DNA of 64,000 nucleotides, taken from Blasia pusilla. Taxonomy: Eukaryota; Marchantiophyta; Marchantiopsida; Blasiales. The notes beneath the pieces were generated by a model that saw nothing but the letters and a program-made list of their open reading frames with translations, made no database searches and had not been told where the DNA came from. Every line of letters starts with the position of its first letter. Positions within the stretch are counted from its first letter, which is position 1. The DNA is taken from assembly GCA_050084515.1 (NCBI GenBank), contig CM114271.1, positions 45,384,001 through 45,448,000 on the forward strand, read 5' to 3'. This document shows positions 12,485 to 24,096 of the stretch, piece by piece. A program made the translations under genes and the position numbers.

Positions 12485-13220
12485 TCAGTTTGCTCTTCCA
12501 TCAGATGTGGCTATGTTGCTTGGTACAAAACTTTGAAATCCATGTGGATGAGGTCTTGCAATCCTAAAAACTGTATATGGAGTATGATTTTGTCTTTCAA
12601 TCAAGATATTGTGCAAGATACAACAAGCAACTATCATCTTTGGTAATCGCTCCAAGTTTGGATGATAGATATGTCGATTTAGTACGCGCCATGTTCCCTT
12701 CAATTGTCCCCAATCCCTCTCCACACACATATGCATGAAAAAATGGAGATAATTCCATGCCTCTTTTCGACCACTTGATCTTGGATAAGGACTAATAGCC
12801 AAGGTAATAGCGGATATCCTGCATCACCAATGATATACTCTCAAATGCTCTTGTTATATCTCAATGGAATTGAAGGACCAATCAAATACCTTGAATTGCT
12901 TTCTTGTACAATTCAAAGTTTTGGAGGAGTTGTGTGTCATGAGCATAAGGTGGGTATTTTGCAAACACATCTAAGAATCGGAGCTCTGAATCCACGACAG
13001 CTTGCATAGCACATGCATAAGATTTACTCTTATGATTATACCATGACATGGCATTTGTACCTGATGGTAAGTCAATGAGAAAATGAGTGGCATGTATTGT
13101 ACCACAAGAATTAAAAAATCCATGTTGTGCTTGAAAACCAGCTTTGACTCTTTCTAATCGTGCTCTAATAGGCCAAGTGACAACTCCACGAGCCACGTCC
13201 ACAAGGGCGTCACCTCCCAT
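12485..13220 (-). pseudogene. PIF/Harbinger DDE transposase (DDE_Tnp_4 type), broken
   Basis: Reading the minus strand from 13220, the frame shows the segment that precedes the first catalytic Asp (CGTIHATHFLIDLP), the QAVVDSELRFLDV strand and the HDTQLLQN motif that carries the second Asp. It continues as IIGDAGYPLLPWL near 12830. A single-base shift then moves the frame to 12802-12485, with VERDWGQLKGTWRVL (the third acidic residue, Glu) and ACCILHN. The family motif around the first Asp is normally IDGTH or IDATH; here it is IHATH, so the Asp is replaced by His. The lost Asp and the frameshift mark it as inactive. Confidence 0.8.
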
Positions 13221-13934
13221 TTTTTAAGTTGGAGACGTTATCCATAAAGAAAATCGCCTCCCAAGTTTTTTTGCTCATCTCTTGTTCTTTAGTGCGTTGA
13301 ATCTATCCTGAACATCGGGAGTCAAACATTTTATTTGGACACACTTCGCATACCTCCAATTTTAGAGATGGAGGCGAGCTCTTGTTTCTCAGTTCGTTGG
13401 AGTCATAATTTTGAATCGTTGGGCCTCTAGAATCGTGTTTGGATACAAGCTATATGTGCAAAGTTCATAGAATTTTTTTATTGTGCTTGATGACGGGAAG
13501 TTGCATCGACGAGCATCACATGTTTGTTTACGACATTGTGTTGGCGTGAATCTGAAGTATTCAGTCCATAAATGCAACGCAATTTCAAGGGTAAGCAATC
13601 GATTGAACTGCATTGAAATTGAAAATGGTCTGCATTTGTGAAGTGAAGGATGGTGGATTGAAAGTTTTAAAGGAACAACATCTGAATCACCTCTTGCTGT
13701 AGCACTTCATCTCAATCGTTTAGCCATTATCGTCTCGACTTGAGGAGAAAGGCCACCATCTCCAAAGAATATTTGAATCACAAACATTTGTGAAATCATT
13801 GATTGGGAGTGATCTAATTGAATAGGAATCTTAGCCATTATATTTGGAAGAATATACCTCCCAACGTCATAACACCCGAAGCATAAAATAAAGGAGCGCG
13901 TACACAACGGTGGCCGCCCCCAATAACATGCTCA

Positions 13935-16500
13935 ACACATGCCCATCCTAAGCATTAGCAATAGGAGTCGTCGCACTCACTTCTCCCATCGCCCTCCGTG
14001 CCTGCACACCAACAACATCACCAACTCTCCAGGAACTCTGATCAGGAGCCATCAATGGGATCCTCATAGCCTTGGACAACGTGAAAGACTGAGGAAGCAT
14101 GGTCTATTTCTTGGCTTTCCCTCATTGTGGATCCAACTCTCCGGTTGCTCCACACGTCACAACTACAACGGCCTTCATCTAGGCAACCTTGCACATCCAA
14201 CTAGGATCCTCCCTATCTCTGTCTGTTCCATATGATGTCGATGCCACAGATCCGTCATTGGATTACCTCAATGTCATAGTGGCAATCTGCTCCTGTAGCT
14301 GTTGTATGTGAGCAGCCATCCCAGCCTCATGCCTGGCATCTCCCTTAATGAGTCTAGGTGGTGGGACTCTACCTCCTCCATGGGTAGCTCCAGCTCCTCG
14401 TCCCCCAACAGGACCACCAAGTGCATGATCTCTAGGCCCACCCTGACTGGCTACTCGCTCTGGTGCCCTCTCTCGCCCTCAGTCCGGACATAACTTAGGA
14501 TGTAAATTGAAACACCAGGCGCGCGTGTGACTATACCTTTGACAATAGTCACACTGATAAGCTCATGGTGCAACACCATCTCCTCCTCCATGCTGAGGCA
14601 CACGTCCATGACCCTGACGAGTTCAATCACGATGATGATGGGCTCCACCACATGACCAACAAGTAATTATAAGCGGTTGTTGTTGAGCTGCATATGAAGG
14701 CGGATGTCTCTGTGGCACCACCTCCCGCTATGCTCCCTGAGCTTCGTGGTGCCACTATTGACCTATTTCGGAGTCCACGTTGTTGCACTGGTGGTGCAGG
14801 CAATCGTGACTGCTCTCGCCCAGAACCCATGGTGGCTACGCTCTCCTCCGTCATGTTGTGCTCAATATTCTAAGCGGTCCTAAGAACATCTCTTAACGTA
14901 GGGGAGGTGTTCATAAGAAGCATCCCCTCTCGCACCCGTGTCCGCAGGGTCTGGTCCACCATCGCGTACCATGATTGGATAGCCTGAGCCTATGTCACCC
15001 CTTGAGTTATGTTGATCAACCGGTGCAATCGAGTGTAAGCCTCATGCAAACTCTTACCCGGGCGCCTGCAGAAGTCGTGGATGCTCCGCAACTTCTCCGT
15101 CAGTACCCCCTGGTAGCTCCCCCTCAACTCAGCAAAGAACTCAACCATGGGGTTAAACCTGGGACTAACCCGACTAGATGGTGCAACTGCTCCAGTGCGA
15201 GTGATCCCTCCTAAAACATCACTAGTGGAAGAGGAAGTAGCTCTCCTGACTCTTCCTCCTCATCTGGGAACGGCTCCGTCCATGACACATAGTGTGGGTC
15301 ATAGTAGAGTCGTCATGCCTCAATCTCCTTTGCATATATTTGGGAGAACTCATGGTAATCGTCCATGGGCGCCCCCTCTAAATGCTAGAACATACCATTC
15401 CATGTTGTAAACGGGTTGAACTCTCTAGAGTTCCTAGCCCACTGTGAGTCACACCAACTCGTAAACTACGCAATGAAGTCATGTAGCTCTAAAGTGCCTA
15501 CAACACCCGAAAACCTACGTGATCCTCTACCCTAGTCGTCAATCTCATATGCCCGAGTGGTAGGACCACTCAATGTATATGGTGGATCACTAACACACTC
15601 CTCTATACGCTCCTCCTCGTCTGAAGACGACACAGAAGGAGATCGAGATGGTCTCTCACGTGGAGACCCTTGAAACCTTGCACCACTCCAAGTAAACCCT
15701 CTAGAGCTACTCTCAAGTCCACTACCTTGCCTCTCAAAATCATGAAAGGGCGCCGTGATGGCCCTCGTGCCCCTCTCACACGATCACTCTGAATCTCGCA
15801 AGTTATCCCTCAATCACTCAAACTAAACATGCAACACTCAATCTACACTATCTCATTGAGACGTGTGCTATGCGGCAAGAAGCAAGGTGGTGCGGAAAAT
15901 CAACTGATCTATCGTATCATCGACAAACCAACCTCAACTTTGGACATCCCACACGGGTCTATGTTCCCTAAATCAATAATTCATTGATCCTCCTAGCATC
16001 AGCACAAAACCCAATATCCCAAATAACTTCCCAATACCCAAAAATCCCTCACACGTGCAAGGTAAGAGACCATAATGGATAACCAAACAATAATGTCGAT
16101 GTCGCTCCTTGGAAACTGCAAATCTCGACCCCAACTTGCTCGTGAAGACAACTCCTCCTCAATATGCGGTGGAGGTCCAGCGGTCCAGTGCAGCACTGGC
16201 GACACGACACGACACGGCACGAGGGAATGGGGAGCGGCACTCGACGGTATACCCTCCTAAATCATCAATTCACATGCTCCGCTCCTTAGTGAAAGAGCGG
16301 CTCCATGATCGAGACGATGCGGTGCGGCCACGAGCGGCACGACGCGTTGCGGCTACGGGCGTCACGGCACAGTACTCGATCGTTGTTGCACGGATACCAA
16401 TCATAACCTAGCAGCATGAAATGAAAACTCAAATACCATAACCCGAGGTCACTTGCCATCTCTAGTTGATGACCACACTGCGATGATGGTGGTGGCCAAA
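13935..16500 (-). mobile_element. Ty3/gypsy element I: gag and leader fragment
   Basis: The minus strand encodes a retrotransposon gag. A capsid-like stretch (about 14860-15170) reads NPMVEFFAELRGSYQGVL, then KLRSIHDFCRRPGKSLHEAY and a helical tail. It has at least one in-frame stop. A CCHC zinc knuckle, CDYCQRYSHTRAWC, lies at about 14515-14556. Upstream DNA (15.3-16.4 kb) matches the leader and gag start of the element at 47.1-48.3 kb. No protease, RT or integrase is attached, so this is a truncated copy. A tentative primer-binding-like TGGTATC occurs near 16396 on the minus strand, but no LTR edge could be fixed. Confidence 0.65.
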
Positions 16501-16655
16501 ACAAAGTACATAGTGGCAGCAGAAGTCAAAGAATCAACGGTCGTCGTGGAAGACCCTCCACTTCGTAATGGCAACCAAGACTGGACAACAGCCAAACGCG
16601 GCTCTGAGCAGCGTTGTCATATAGTTAAATCATCCGTTGTGTAAACTCCTCTATC
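16501..16655. other. Junction DNA between gypsy fragment I and an LTR-like block
   Basis: No coding or repeat structure is recognised. The base composition drops from GC-rich gag leader to AT-rich DNA here, which suggests an insertion boundary. Confidence 0.3.
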
Positions 16656-16660
16656 ATTAA

Positions 16661-17830
16661 GTGTTAGAGATTTTTATTAGTATTAAGTAAATTAGCCTAC
16701 GAAAATAAAATTTGCATGTTTAAACCTCTTTAGGGTGACTCATTTGTGCAGGCCAAACTTTAGGAAAAAAAAGAAAATAAATAAAAGATGGGATTAGAAA
16801 AGTAAAGTAGTAAGTTGGTGCTTTAATAAAACAAAAGCAAAATTAGTCTTGGTTAGTAGGGTAGTTTGGAAGATATGAAGGAGTAAAAGAGGATATTTTG
16901 GAAGAGATAAGAGGTAATCTACTTGTGTCAAAATGTGATTGTCTAAACCTTGAGAGGAAGCCATGTGGCACAAGATAAGATTAGCCTTATTTCGTACTCT
17001 TGTGGATCCTTGTGAGTTTATAAAGAGGAGGGACCTTCAAGGGTTCATCACCTTCTACTTCACATCTTAATCCTCTCGTGTCATTCTTGAATGTATGGCT
17101 TTAGTATTGTTGGCTCTTCCAATGAGAGTGGATTCCAGTCTTGCGAGAATAACTTGACCTTGGTCAATTCTTGAGAGGTTTCTAGAGTGTGATATATGTG
17201 GAGATGAAAGATTTATCACCTTAGATGATTTTAGTCGTACTAGAAATAGAGGATAGTTTGGCTTGTTATTTTTGCAATGAGAGTGAATTACCCTTCTTGG
17301 GAGAGCAACTCCGCCAAATCCCATTCTAGAGGAGAGTAGAGGATGTTTGTCAAGTAGGGTTAGGGATGGAGCACCATTTGTGCCAAATTTTCCTTTCCTT
17401 AACCTGTACCACGTTAAGATTCTCTTTGTAGATAGGCACTGGTTCACTCGCTATCTAGTTTATTACTTTGGGGACGCGTTCATGAACCAAGTCCTGCAAT
17501 CTCTAACTTCCGTGATTCTTCTTATAGTCACGTACGGAAGGACATGGGATTGCACTTTGTATGTCCTTATATAGCTATCCATGGACGTTAATAGGCCTAC
17601 TTGAGTAAGGTTTAACACAAGTTATGCTATTTTCCTTGTGTACAAACGTAAAGTATTTTTACAGGGATTTCAAGGTTAAGAATTTTCAGGTTCCATGGTC
17701 TGAAGAAGTGATCACCTCGGCACTACCATTCGTAATTCCTATCGTGAGAGAATGAAGAGTTTACATAATAATTCTATAATAAAAAAGGAGAAATTCTTAT
17801 AGAGTTAAACTTGCATCAACCACGTCTGTT
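16661..17830 (+). mobile_element. Possible solo LTR or LTR-derived promoter block
   Basis: The block starts with TGTTAGAGATT, a start common in plant copia LTRs. It carries a TATA-like TTTATAAAGAGG at about 17018, followed by a short pyrimidine-rich leader. No coding motif is present. I found no matching second copy, no clean CA end and no target duplication, so an ordinary promoter fragment or an unrelated repeat remains possible. Confidence 0.25.
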
Positions 17831-18089
17831 GTAGCTAGAAGGTCCGCCCTTATTCGAAGAAAGACTCTCGACACGACAACGTTAGGCGCCAGAGGCGGCC
17901 AACGGTGGACACTAGATCCTTGACGGTTACGATTGACCATTAATGATGACGACGGACCCTTGATGGTGAGGGTTGACCACTGATCGTTGATGGCGGACTG
18001 TTGACGATGGCTGGTTTAGGGTTTGAACAATTTAACCCAAAAAATTCACCTAGAAAGGCACTTTTGCAAGATTGACCATACTTTTTTTC
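17831..18089. other. Short spacer with imperfect GTTGACC/TTGACGG repeats
   Basis: Between 17880 and 18010 the motif TTGAC(C/G) recurs several times in loosely spaced copies. No gene is seen. Confidence 0.3.
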
Positions 18090-19065
18090 TCACGACTCTA
18101 AATTATGCACCGTCTATTGCACAGCGTGCACAACTTCATGAACTACGACGGCATCAAAAAATATGTTAAATCAAATATTCCAATAAAAATTGATAGGGAT
18201 TGTCGTAAAGCCCAACGTCTCTTTCTCCTTCATAAAAATTGGCAGCGCTTCCACGTTCATTTCTCCCCAAAAAAATGTGAAACGTGTGAGAACACAAATG
18301 AGCAAGGTACATTGTGCTCCCAAGAGCACCGGCATGGAGGAATCCGCCCCCATACTCAATTCCTATAAAAAATTTGGGCTGAGCTTCTGCGTGCCACTCT
18401 CCCATACACAAAATTAGCAAAGCAAAACAGCAAACTCACACGGCTCTTGCTCGGTGAGCACTCCCATGAGCCATGAAGCGGGAAACATGATCCCCAACAT
18501 GCACCAAACATCGAGCAACCAACGAGCTCCCCCATAAAGGTCTCTCACTCACTCATTCTCTCTTTGTAAAATAAGATCCAATCTCTCTCATGTCTCTCTC
18601 AATGTCAAACCAAACCCACTATCCTAATCAAAGGCTTGGGTTACACACACAAGGCAAGCAAGACCATACCTCCGCCGCCTTATGCCAAAAGGTTCAACAA
18701 AGAGAGAATGAGCTCTAAAGCTCTCTCTCCTTGAGGTATACCCCTCCCATCTCCCAAGCTTTCTCCATGGTAACCTATGCTCCCAAGTCACCTTCTTGGC
18801 TCTTGACGTGATGTAGGAGGTGAAGGGCCACTTACCAAAAATATAAATTTGATCATATACTCAAAATGGTACTTACCTATAATAGCAAGTTCCTCAATAT
18901 GACTCCAAATGAACCCAAACGAAGGGGAAACCTGCTCTCTCAGGTTTACCATGTCGTCAATAGGTCATCCTCAACCTCTTGAGTCTGTCCTCCACTACTC
19001 CCGAAGGCGCTCTACTAGATCTCATCAATCTATCCTAAAAGACATGACAGTCGCGTTCCTCCACT
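18090..19065 (+). repeat. Dispersed repeat, copy A (LTR-like)
   Basis: This ~1-kb block is similar to 48950-49780 along its left ~750 bp (shared landmark GAGCACCGGCATGG, then a CT-rich tract and TGTCAAACCAAACCCACT). It is similar to 43500-44030 along its right ~520 bp (shared landmarks AAACCTGCTCTC and CTACTAGATCT). A reverse-strand copy is at 29520-30240. It encodes nothing recognisable. Multi-copy, non-coding, with a promoter-like pyrimidine tract, it fits an LTR, but no flanking target duplication was seen. Confidence 0.6.
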
Positions 19066-19640
19066 TCTTTGCTGTTTGGTTGGTGGATAGGCAACAACCA
19101 TTTTGATGGGATGTCAATTTAGAGACTAGAAACAACAAGTAGTCTCTTGAAGTATTAGATGGCATGCGATGAGTGCATCGGCATGCTTGATTCATCAACG
19201 AAGAGTACTTCCTCCCTCGATTCAAGTATAATTACCGGATTTGGAAAGAAGGCAATAAATCATTGATATTAGCAAAAATGAGGAGAAAGTGACACGTATG
19301 TATGTGGATGGAGTTGGCTGTAGCCATACGGATGTTGTGTATGGGGTACAATATTGTCCTTCCATTTCGGTCATTGAATTATCCCTCTCCATTGAAATTG
19401 CGCCAAGTTGGTACATTGTGTGCATGGTATCTACTCTTGTGTATTTCATATCATTGGAATCTCTGTGTACATGTGTGAAGGGAGGTGTGGATATTGAGAT
19501 TGTGGACTTTGGTGATTCACACTTTGTAGAAGATGGTCATCGGACTCCAATATCCACTGGAACATCCAGGATGGAGGCAAGGTTGGTTAGGCATGATGTA
19601 GAGATTGTATAATCAGATGATACGAGTAGCCAATCGACTT
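19066..19640. other. No gene recognised
   Basis: The plus-strand frame at 19289-19612 (107 codons) and its minus-strand overlaps lack any motif I know. The stretch separates dispersed repeat A from a GC-richer coding-like block. Confidence 0.3.
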
Positions 19641-20590
19641 TATGATGGAGCGCCCACGCAATCAAAGACATACCTCTAGATCCAGTAGGCCCATTATGGA
19701 CAAATCTTCTAGGGTCACACGGGATATAAGGAAATCTTCTCGCCTTCATCCTCTATTATCCAGTGCAGGCCAAGGATCCTGTGGATACCGTAAGTCACCT
19801 AGCCCCGAAAAAGGCGTTCAGAGCCTTGACCTTGCATGCGGAAATCATGACGGTCCGTAGAAAGGTCGCCCAGGGACTATCCCGGACTGATTGGAAGGAC
19901 CCCAAGTACGCACGCGTATTTTACGTTCAATATGCGGGCACCTCCTAGGTATTTCCGGACCCAGGGAACTGGTGGTCACAGTCAAGAGTAGCATTGTGCA
20001 GTTCGTTAATTTGGAGCTGCACCCGGAACTCACTCGAGGTGATATATACCATAAAAGCGTTGAAAGCATTAAATTTTTGGAATGGAGATAAAAGTTATGC
20101 CCTCCTCAAAACTTTGAAGGAGATTCGGCAAGGCCATGGAGAAGCGACGTTGGGTTAGGAACTATATCTTAACCCTAAAAGTACAAAAATGGAAATGCCA
20201 AGACTCCTTGGTCCACGATGCCTTGGTTAGGGCGTTGGGTAAATTGTCAAGGAAGCATAACTCTGCGGGGCTGGAAAAACTCCTAAGTCCCAAATCCTTG
20301 GAAATGGCGGAGTTAGCTAAAGCCTTGTTAAGAGAGATGCGAACCGATTACAATCTAGTAATCGATATTCGAGACTCGCAGAAGAACTTCCACTTGGCTT
20401 TAACAAGTAGGCTAGACTTTGCTCCGGATGAGGCACGGGAAGCCATGGATAACCTTGAGAGAAAACTCGACAAGTGGTGCGATGAGTGTGAATTCCGAAA
20501 CCCTTTGGATACAGATAGGGGAAAGGCTCGACTAAAGCACGTGGGAAGATACGAGGCACTACCTCTCCAATTTTTGGCTACAGGCTGAGC
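19641..20590 (+). pseudogene. GC-richer coding-like segment of unknown origin, including a 150-codon frame at 20136-20588
   Basis: Base composition here is clearly richer in G+C than on either side. Several overlapping plus-strand frames read like real protein, for example RTDWKDPKYARVFYVQYAG near 19890-19945, but they are split by stops and frame changes. The longest, 20136-20588, is helical and charged, with LVHDALVRALGKLSRKHN, LAKALLREMRTDYN and NLERKLDKWCDECEF, and ends in a normal stop. I do not recognise the family. It lies directly left of a MULE transposase relic, so a captured host-gene fragment (Pack-MULE style), a cellular pseudogene or an old gag are all possible. Confidence 0.4.
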
Positions 20591-20599
20591 CTATTGTGA

Positions 20600-22370
20600 G
20601 GTCCGAGTATCCTATGGGGAAAACCTTTTCACCAGTGAGCATTTGCACAAGCCATATCAATTTTCTTGATGGCTTGGTGGGCATGTTGGACGCTAGGTGC
20701 ATCTTCAGAGTGTGGTGTCACCTTTCGATGGCAACATTCATATCTTGGTTGGACCTTGCATGCTTACGGTATCCCTTGGCCAAGTTCAAGAATTTTGGAT
20801 GCTAGTAGCTTCCATAGTACTTCACAAAGTGTGGTTCTGATCCAACCCACTTGTGCATGAATAGATAGGAGGCCTCGATGGGATCTCCAATGGCATATGC
20901 AAATTATTTATTATTCACTAAACCGTATGTGGGGGGAAAATCAAGGAAAGAGAAAAAAATGTAAGTGTACTATGAGTTTGATTGATGATATACCTTCATC
21001 ACGTGAGTACATTACACCACCCACGTCTCTGTTTATGCCCGCTTTTGTAATTGGACAACGCACTCATTGATGCAAATTCTTTAACCAATTCTTTCGAACA
21101 TGCCATAGGCAGAGGTCAAAAGGGACACCTGGAAACACATTTCGGATAGAAAATTGTTCCTCTTTCGAATCGTCCACAATGAAGCATGAAGGCTTCCATT
21201 CGGTTGCCTCTGAATCTTGCATGCTTGCGTGTATATTCCTCTATGCCAAGTCCTTGATTTGGGACAAGGTCTCCACCTGATCTTTGTGTTGTTGTTGTTG
21301 GAGGATTGCCCATGCCAATGGCAGGCCATTATGGAACTTATCAAAACCCATAAATGTGAATACTTGATATTGTGAACACAGATAACATAATGTTTATAAT
21401 AGAAGATAACTAAAAATAGGCATCATGGTGTATGTAAGAAAAATCCCACAAACTAGAATGCTTAGTGATAAAGATGCAGCATTGACTCACCTGTAATGTT
21501 CATTAAAAGTAGTGGAAAACACATATGTGAATTATGTATTATGAACACACTATATATTAAGTTCAAAATGTCAAACATTTCAAACAATCCTTAAGTAGGA
21601 GAATTTATGGTTCCCTACTCTATGGCTCTATCAATTCTACAACCTCATACGTGTTTGTAACCAAACTACAAGGCCAACTAACCTCATGAGTGTTTGTGCC
21701 ATAGGTTGTGTCCATGAAGATGGCTCCACCTTTCCCTATCTCTAAGAGATTCTAGAGTATCCAAGGTGTGGAAAGTACAAGGCAAAAGGATTGGTCCAAC
21801 TTGGAAATAGCCTCCCTGTAGTAAATTACATTCTCAGGATGTGTTTTTACCCAATGTTGAATTGCAGTAGCGTCATCGGTTTCATCATATCCCCCTTCTT
21901 GTCTTCCCATAGAATGCTTAATATTTAGAATGTCTGTATGCTTAAGCATGGCGTCCCTACCCCACGCATGATTTCTGATCTATGCTCTTTCATGATATTC
22001 TTGGGGCTTACATTTTATTCGTAACAAGCGCTCTACAAAATCCCTACAATGCAAACTAAGTTTTGGGGCAAAAATAGCACTTGCAATATCTGTTGTCTTA
22101 TCTAAGTCACCATGGCATATCCGACCTCCTTGTCCACATGGTTTGAATGAAGATGCCTTAACATGTAGAAACCACCATGATCTACTGGATAGATCACGGC
22201 GAAGTGAAATTGGCATCCACGTCCTTGAGATAGCCCAAAGTGTCTACTTTGGTTTTTTGGCCTGCTACCCTTTCCCCCTATGCGACAAATGTTATGGTCA
22301 AAGATCTCATTGGGCAAAGAGGTATAAACCGACCTATAATCACGCAGTCCATATGCGCACCAATATCAAA
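20600..22370 (-). pseudogene. Mutator-like (MULE) transposase relic
   Basis: Reading the minus strand: at about 22317-22102 a WRKY/FAR1-like zinc-binding segment (CQFHFAVIYPVDHGGFYML followed by HSNHV); at 21949-21752 an ETDDATAIQHWVKTHPENV segment; at about 21715-21697 MDTTYGTN, the first catalytic Asp of MULE transposases; at about 21345-21085 NGLPLAWAILQ, FIVDDSKEE with the second Asp, and VFPGVPFDLCLWHVRKNW. At about 20900-20610 a C-terminal stretch has HFVKYYGSY and an AIERWHHTLK-like helix. The order and spacing fit the MULE family, but stops and frame changes separate the pieces. Terminal inverted repeats were not located. Confidence 0.7.
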
Positions 22371-23724
22371 TGGTAAGATTCTTGTGTCCTGATTTATCAA
22401 TCTTACAAATTCAAAAAGTAGTCTGAAAATGCGGTCTATGTTCTTCACCGCGGATTAATTCATGTACCCTTTCAGCATGAATCCATGCCTCTTTTGGTCA
22501 CCATACCAAACCAAGTGTTCTATTAAAAAAAGGCCTAAGTAGTGGGTTATGGATAGTATCCCATTCTAATGTAGTGGAATATTTTATGTATTTCACCATG
22601 ATGACATAGAAGATAAAGACTTTCGAGGGCTTTGAGAAGCTGCCAAGCACAAGAAGAAAACAATAACATAATAAGCTATGTGTTCAGACCAACAAATTTA
22701 CTCCAAATTACCATTAACACACGGAGGATGGGGATTACTTATTATCATTCATATATCATTGATATCTTGGGTACCCTACCGGTGAGGTACACCATGATTT
22801 CAAATACATCAACTCAGGTCCAGGAGAAGACTTCATCTGATCAAACGATGAAGAGCAGAATGAAAAACCAACTTCTACTCCCACTACAAGAAAAAAAAAG
22901 TTGAGAGATAGAGATACATATCTTGCAAATCACAATATAAACCGTAGTCAGGTAGAAGCTGAGCTCATTTTCTCGGCGCACAGAACGGAGCCATCTTTAT
23001 TTGAATGTGTTACTTTATCTTTTGCATCTAGCTAATCCAAACACGCATTTCCAAATTCCCGAACGTCCTATCCCACGCCACACGCTCTGATCGAAGGCTC
23101 TTCTTAATCCGCACTAATCGGGAAGTTATCCTTACTAATCCAACCTCCCTCACTAATCCAATCTTCCTGGACGCATATAGAAGGCTACAGTACCGGTAGC
23201 GGTTATGACACATACTCCATTTTCATTTGCGCGTTTCCCTCGATTACGCTAATACATATGGTAAACCCGTCCTAACACGGACACAACACTATGTTTGTTC
23301 ATTCAAAATGGGACGGCAAGAGAGCGTAATGCGATGAGGTCCAAAACTAGCACGTGCGACGTTCCTCCATGAAATAGAAATTGAGACGGACGAAGTGCGA
23401 TACGGAACGGAAACCTAAACGGACGGAATGCATCTTTCAAAGACGGGATGGAAAGAATCCGATACGAAACGCAAATTGGGTCTGTCCCGTCATATCAAAT
23501 GGCATAATAGACGATCGGATATCCAGGATATCAAGAATAGGTATTCTATAGTTCATGGTTATTACCGTGCCTAAAGCGCTCCCCGAACTGCTTGAGCTTG
23601 AGGCCTACTCTACGCGGCCTTAAACACAAGGCCGCAACTATCTTTGGCTTTCGTAATCGAGCAGGTGTCAACTCTTCAACGGGAAACCAATGTGTTGCTA
23701 TTGGAGAAGAGAAGAATTAACACA
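22371..23724. other. No gene recognised
   Basis: Only short frames without motifs are seen (for example 22632-22904 on plus). Part of this DNA may be the flank of the MULE to the left. Composition alternates between AT-rich and moderately GC-rich stretches without a clear pattern. Confidence 0.35.
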
Positions 23725-24096
23725 TACTAGTAAGGTGCTTGTGCCATGCACGGGAAATAAAAAAGTGTTTCAGGGCTAGAATATAATTCGTGAAGGAAGA
23801 GGTGAAGGAGAGAGATTAATGATGTTGCACACAATTTCTTTGATTTTTTTATTGCTTGTACAATGTGAACTATTTTCTTGTTGCCCAATTGCCACATGTC
23901 AAGCAAAGATATGTTTGCAAATCCAAAAGGCACTCTCCCAAAATAGTATAGATGTGCATTGGACACGTGGATAGTTTAGATGGCGAGGAAAACAAAACAA
24001 CTAGCACTTGTAGAGGCAATAGCAAGAAAAAAATATTTTGCGTTCAACAAGATTAATCCCTTCACTCGCGAGCATGGCAAAGGTTGCCCACTAGTA
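23725..24096. mobile_element. MITE-like element with ACTAGT termini
   Basis: The left end reads TACTAGTAAGGTGCTTGTGC and continues CATGCACGGG. The right end, read on the minus strand, is TACTAGTGGGCAACCTTTGC and continues CATGCTCGCG. About 20 of the first 29 bases after the initial T match, so the element has imperfect terminal inverted repeats and is about 370 bp long with no coding capacity. The same terminus starts at 63959 at the right edge of the window. A target duplication could not be fixed. Confidence 0.5.

Larger units (their letters stand above)
10890..13930. mobile_element. Degenerate PIF/Harbinger transposon with both genes
   Basis: PIF/Harbinger elements carry a Myb/SANT-like DNA-binding protein and a DDE transposase. 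Both are visible here in converging orientation: the Myb-like relic on plus (10.9-11.5 kb) and the transposase relic on minus (12.5-13.2 kb), with an AT-rich spacer. Minus-strand frames at 13389-13613 and 13707-13907 could be decayed upstream transposase sequence, but I cannot identify them. Terminal inverted repeats and a 3-bp target duplication were not found, so the limits are approximate. Both genes have stops or frameshifts, so the copy cannot supply its own proteins. Confidence 0.6.

Noticed and set aside
13939-14493. Plus-strand frames of 98 and 63 codons
   Set aside because: Antisense to the gypsy I gag/zinc-knuckle region, with no independent support.
16385-16405. Primer-binding site of gypsy fragment I (TGGTATC on minus)
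   Set aside because: Only seven bases match, the sister copy near 48280 differs, and no LTR CA end precedes it.
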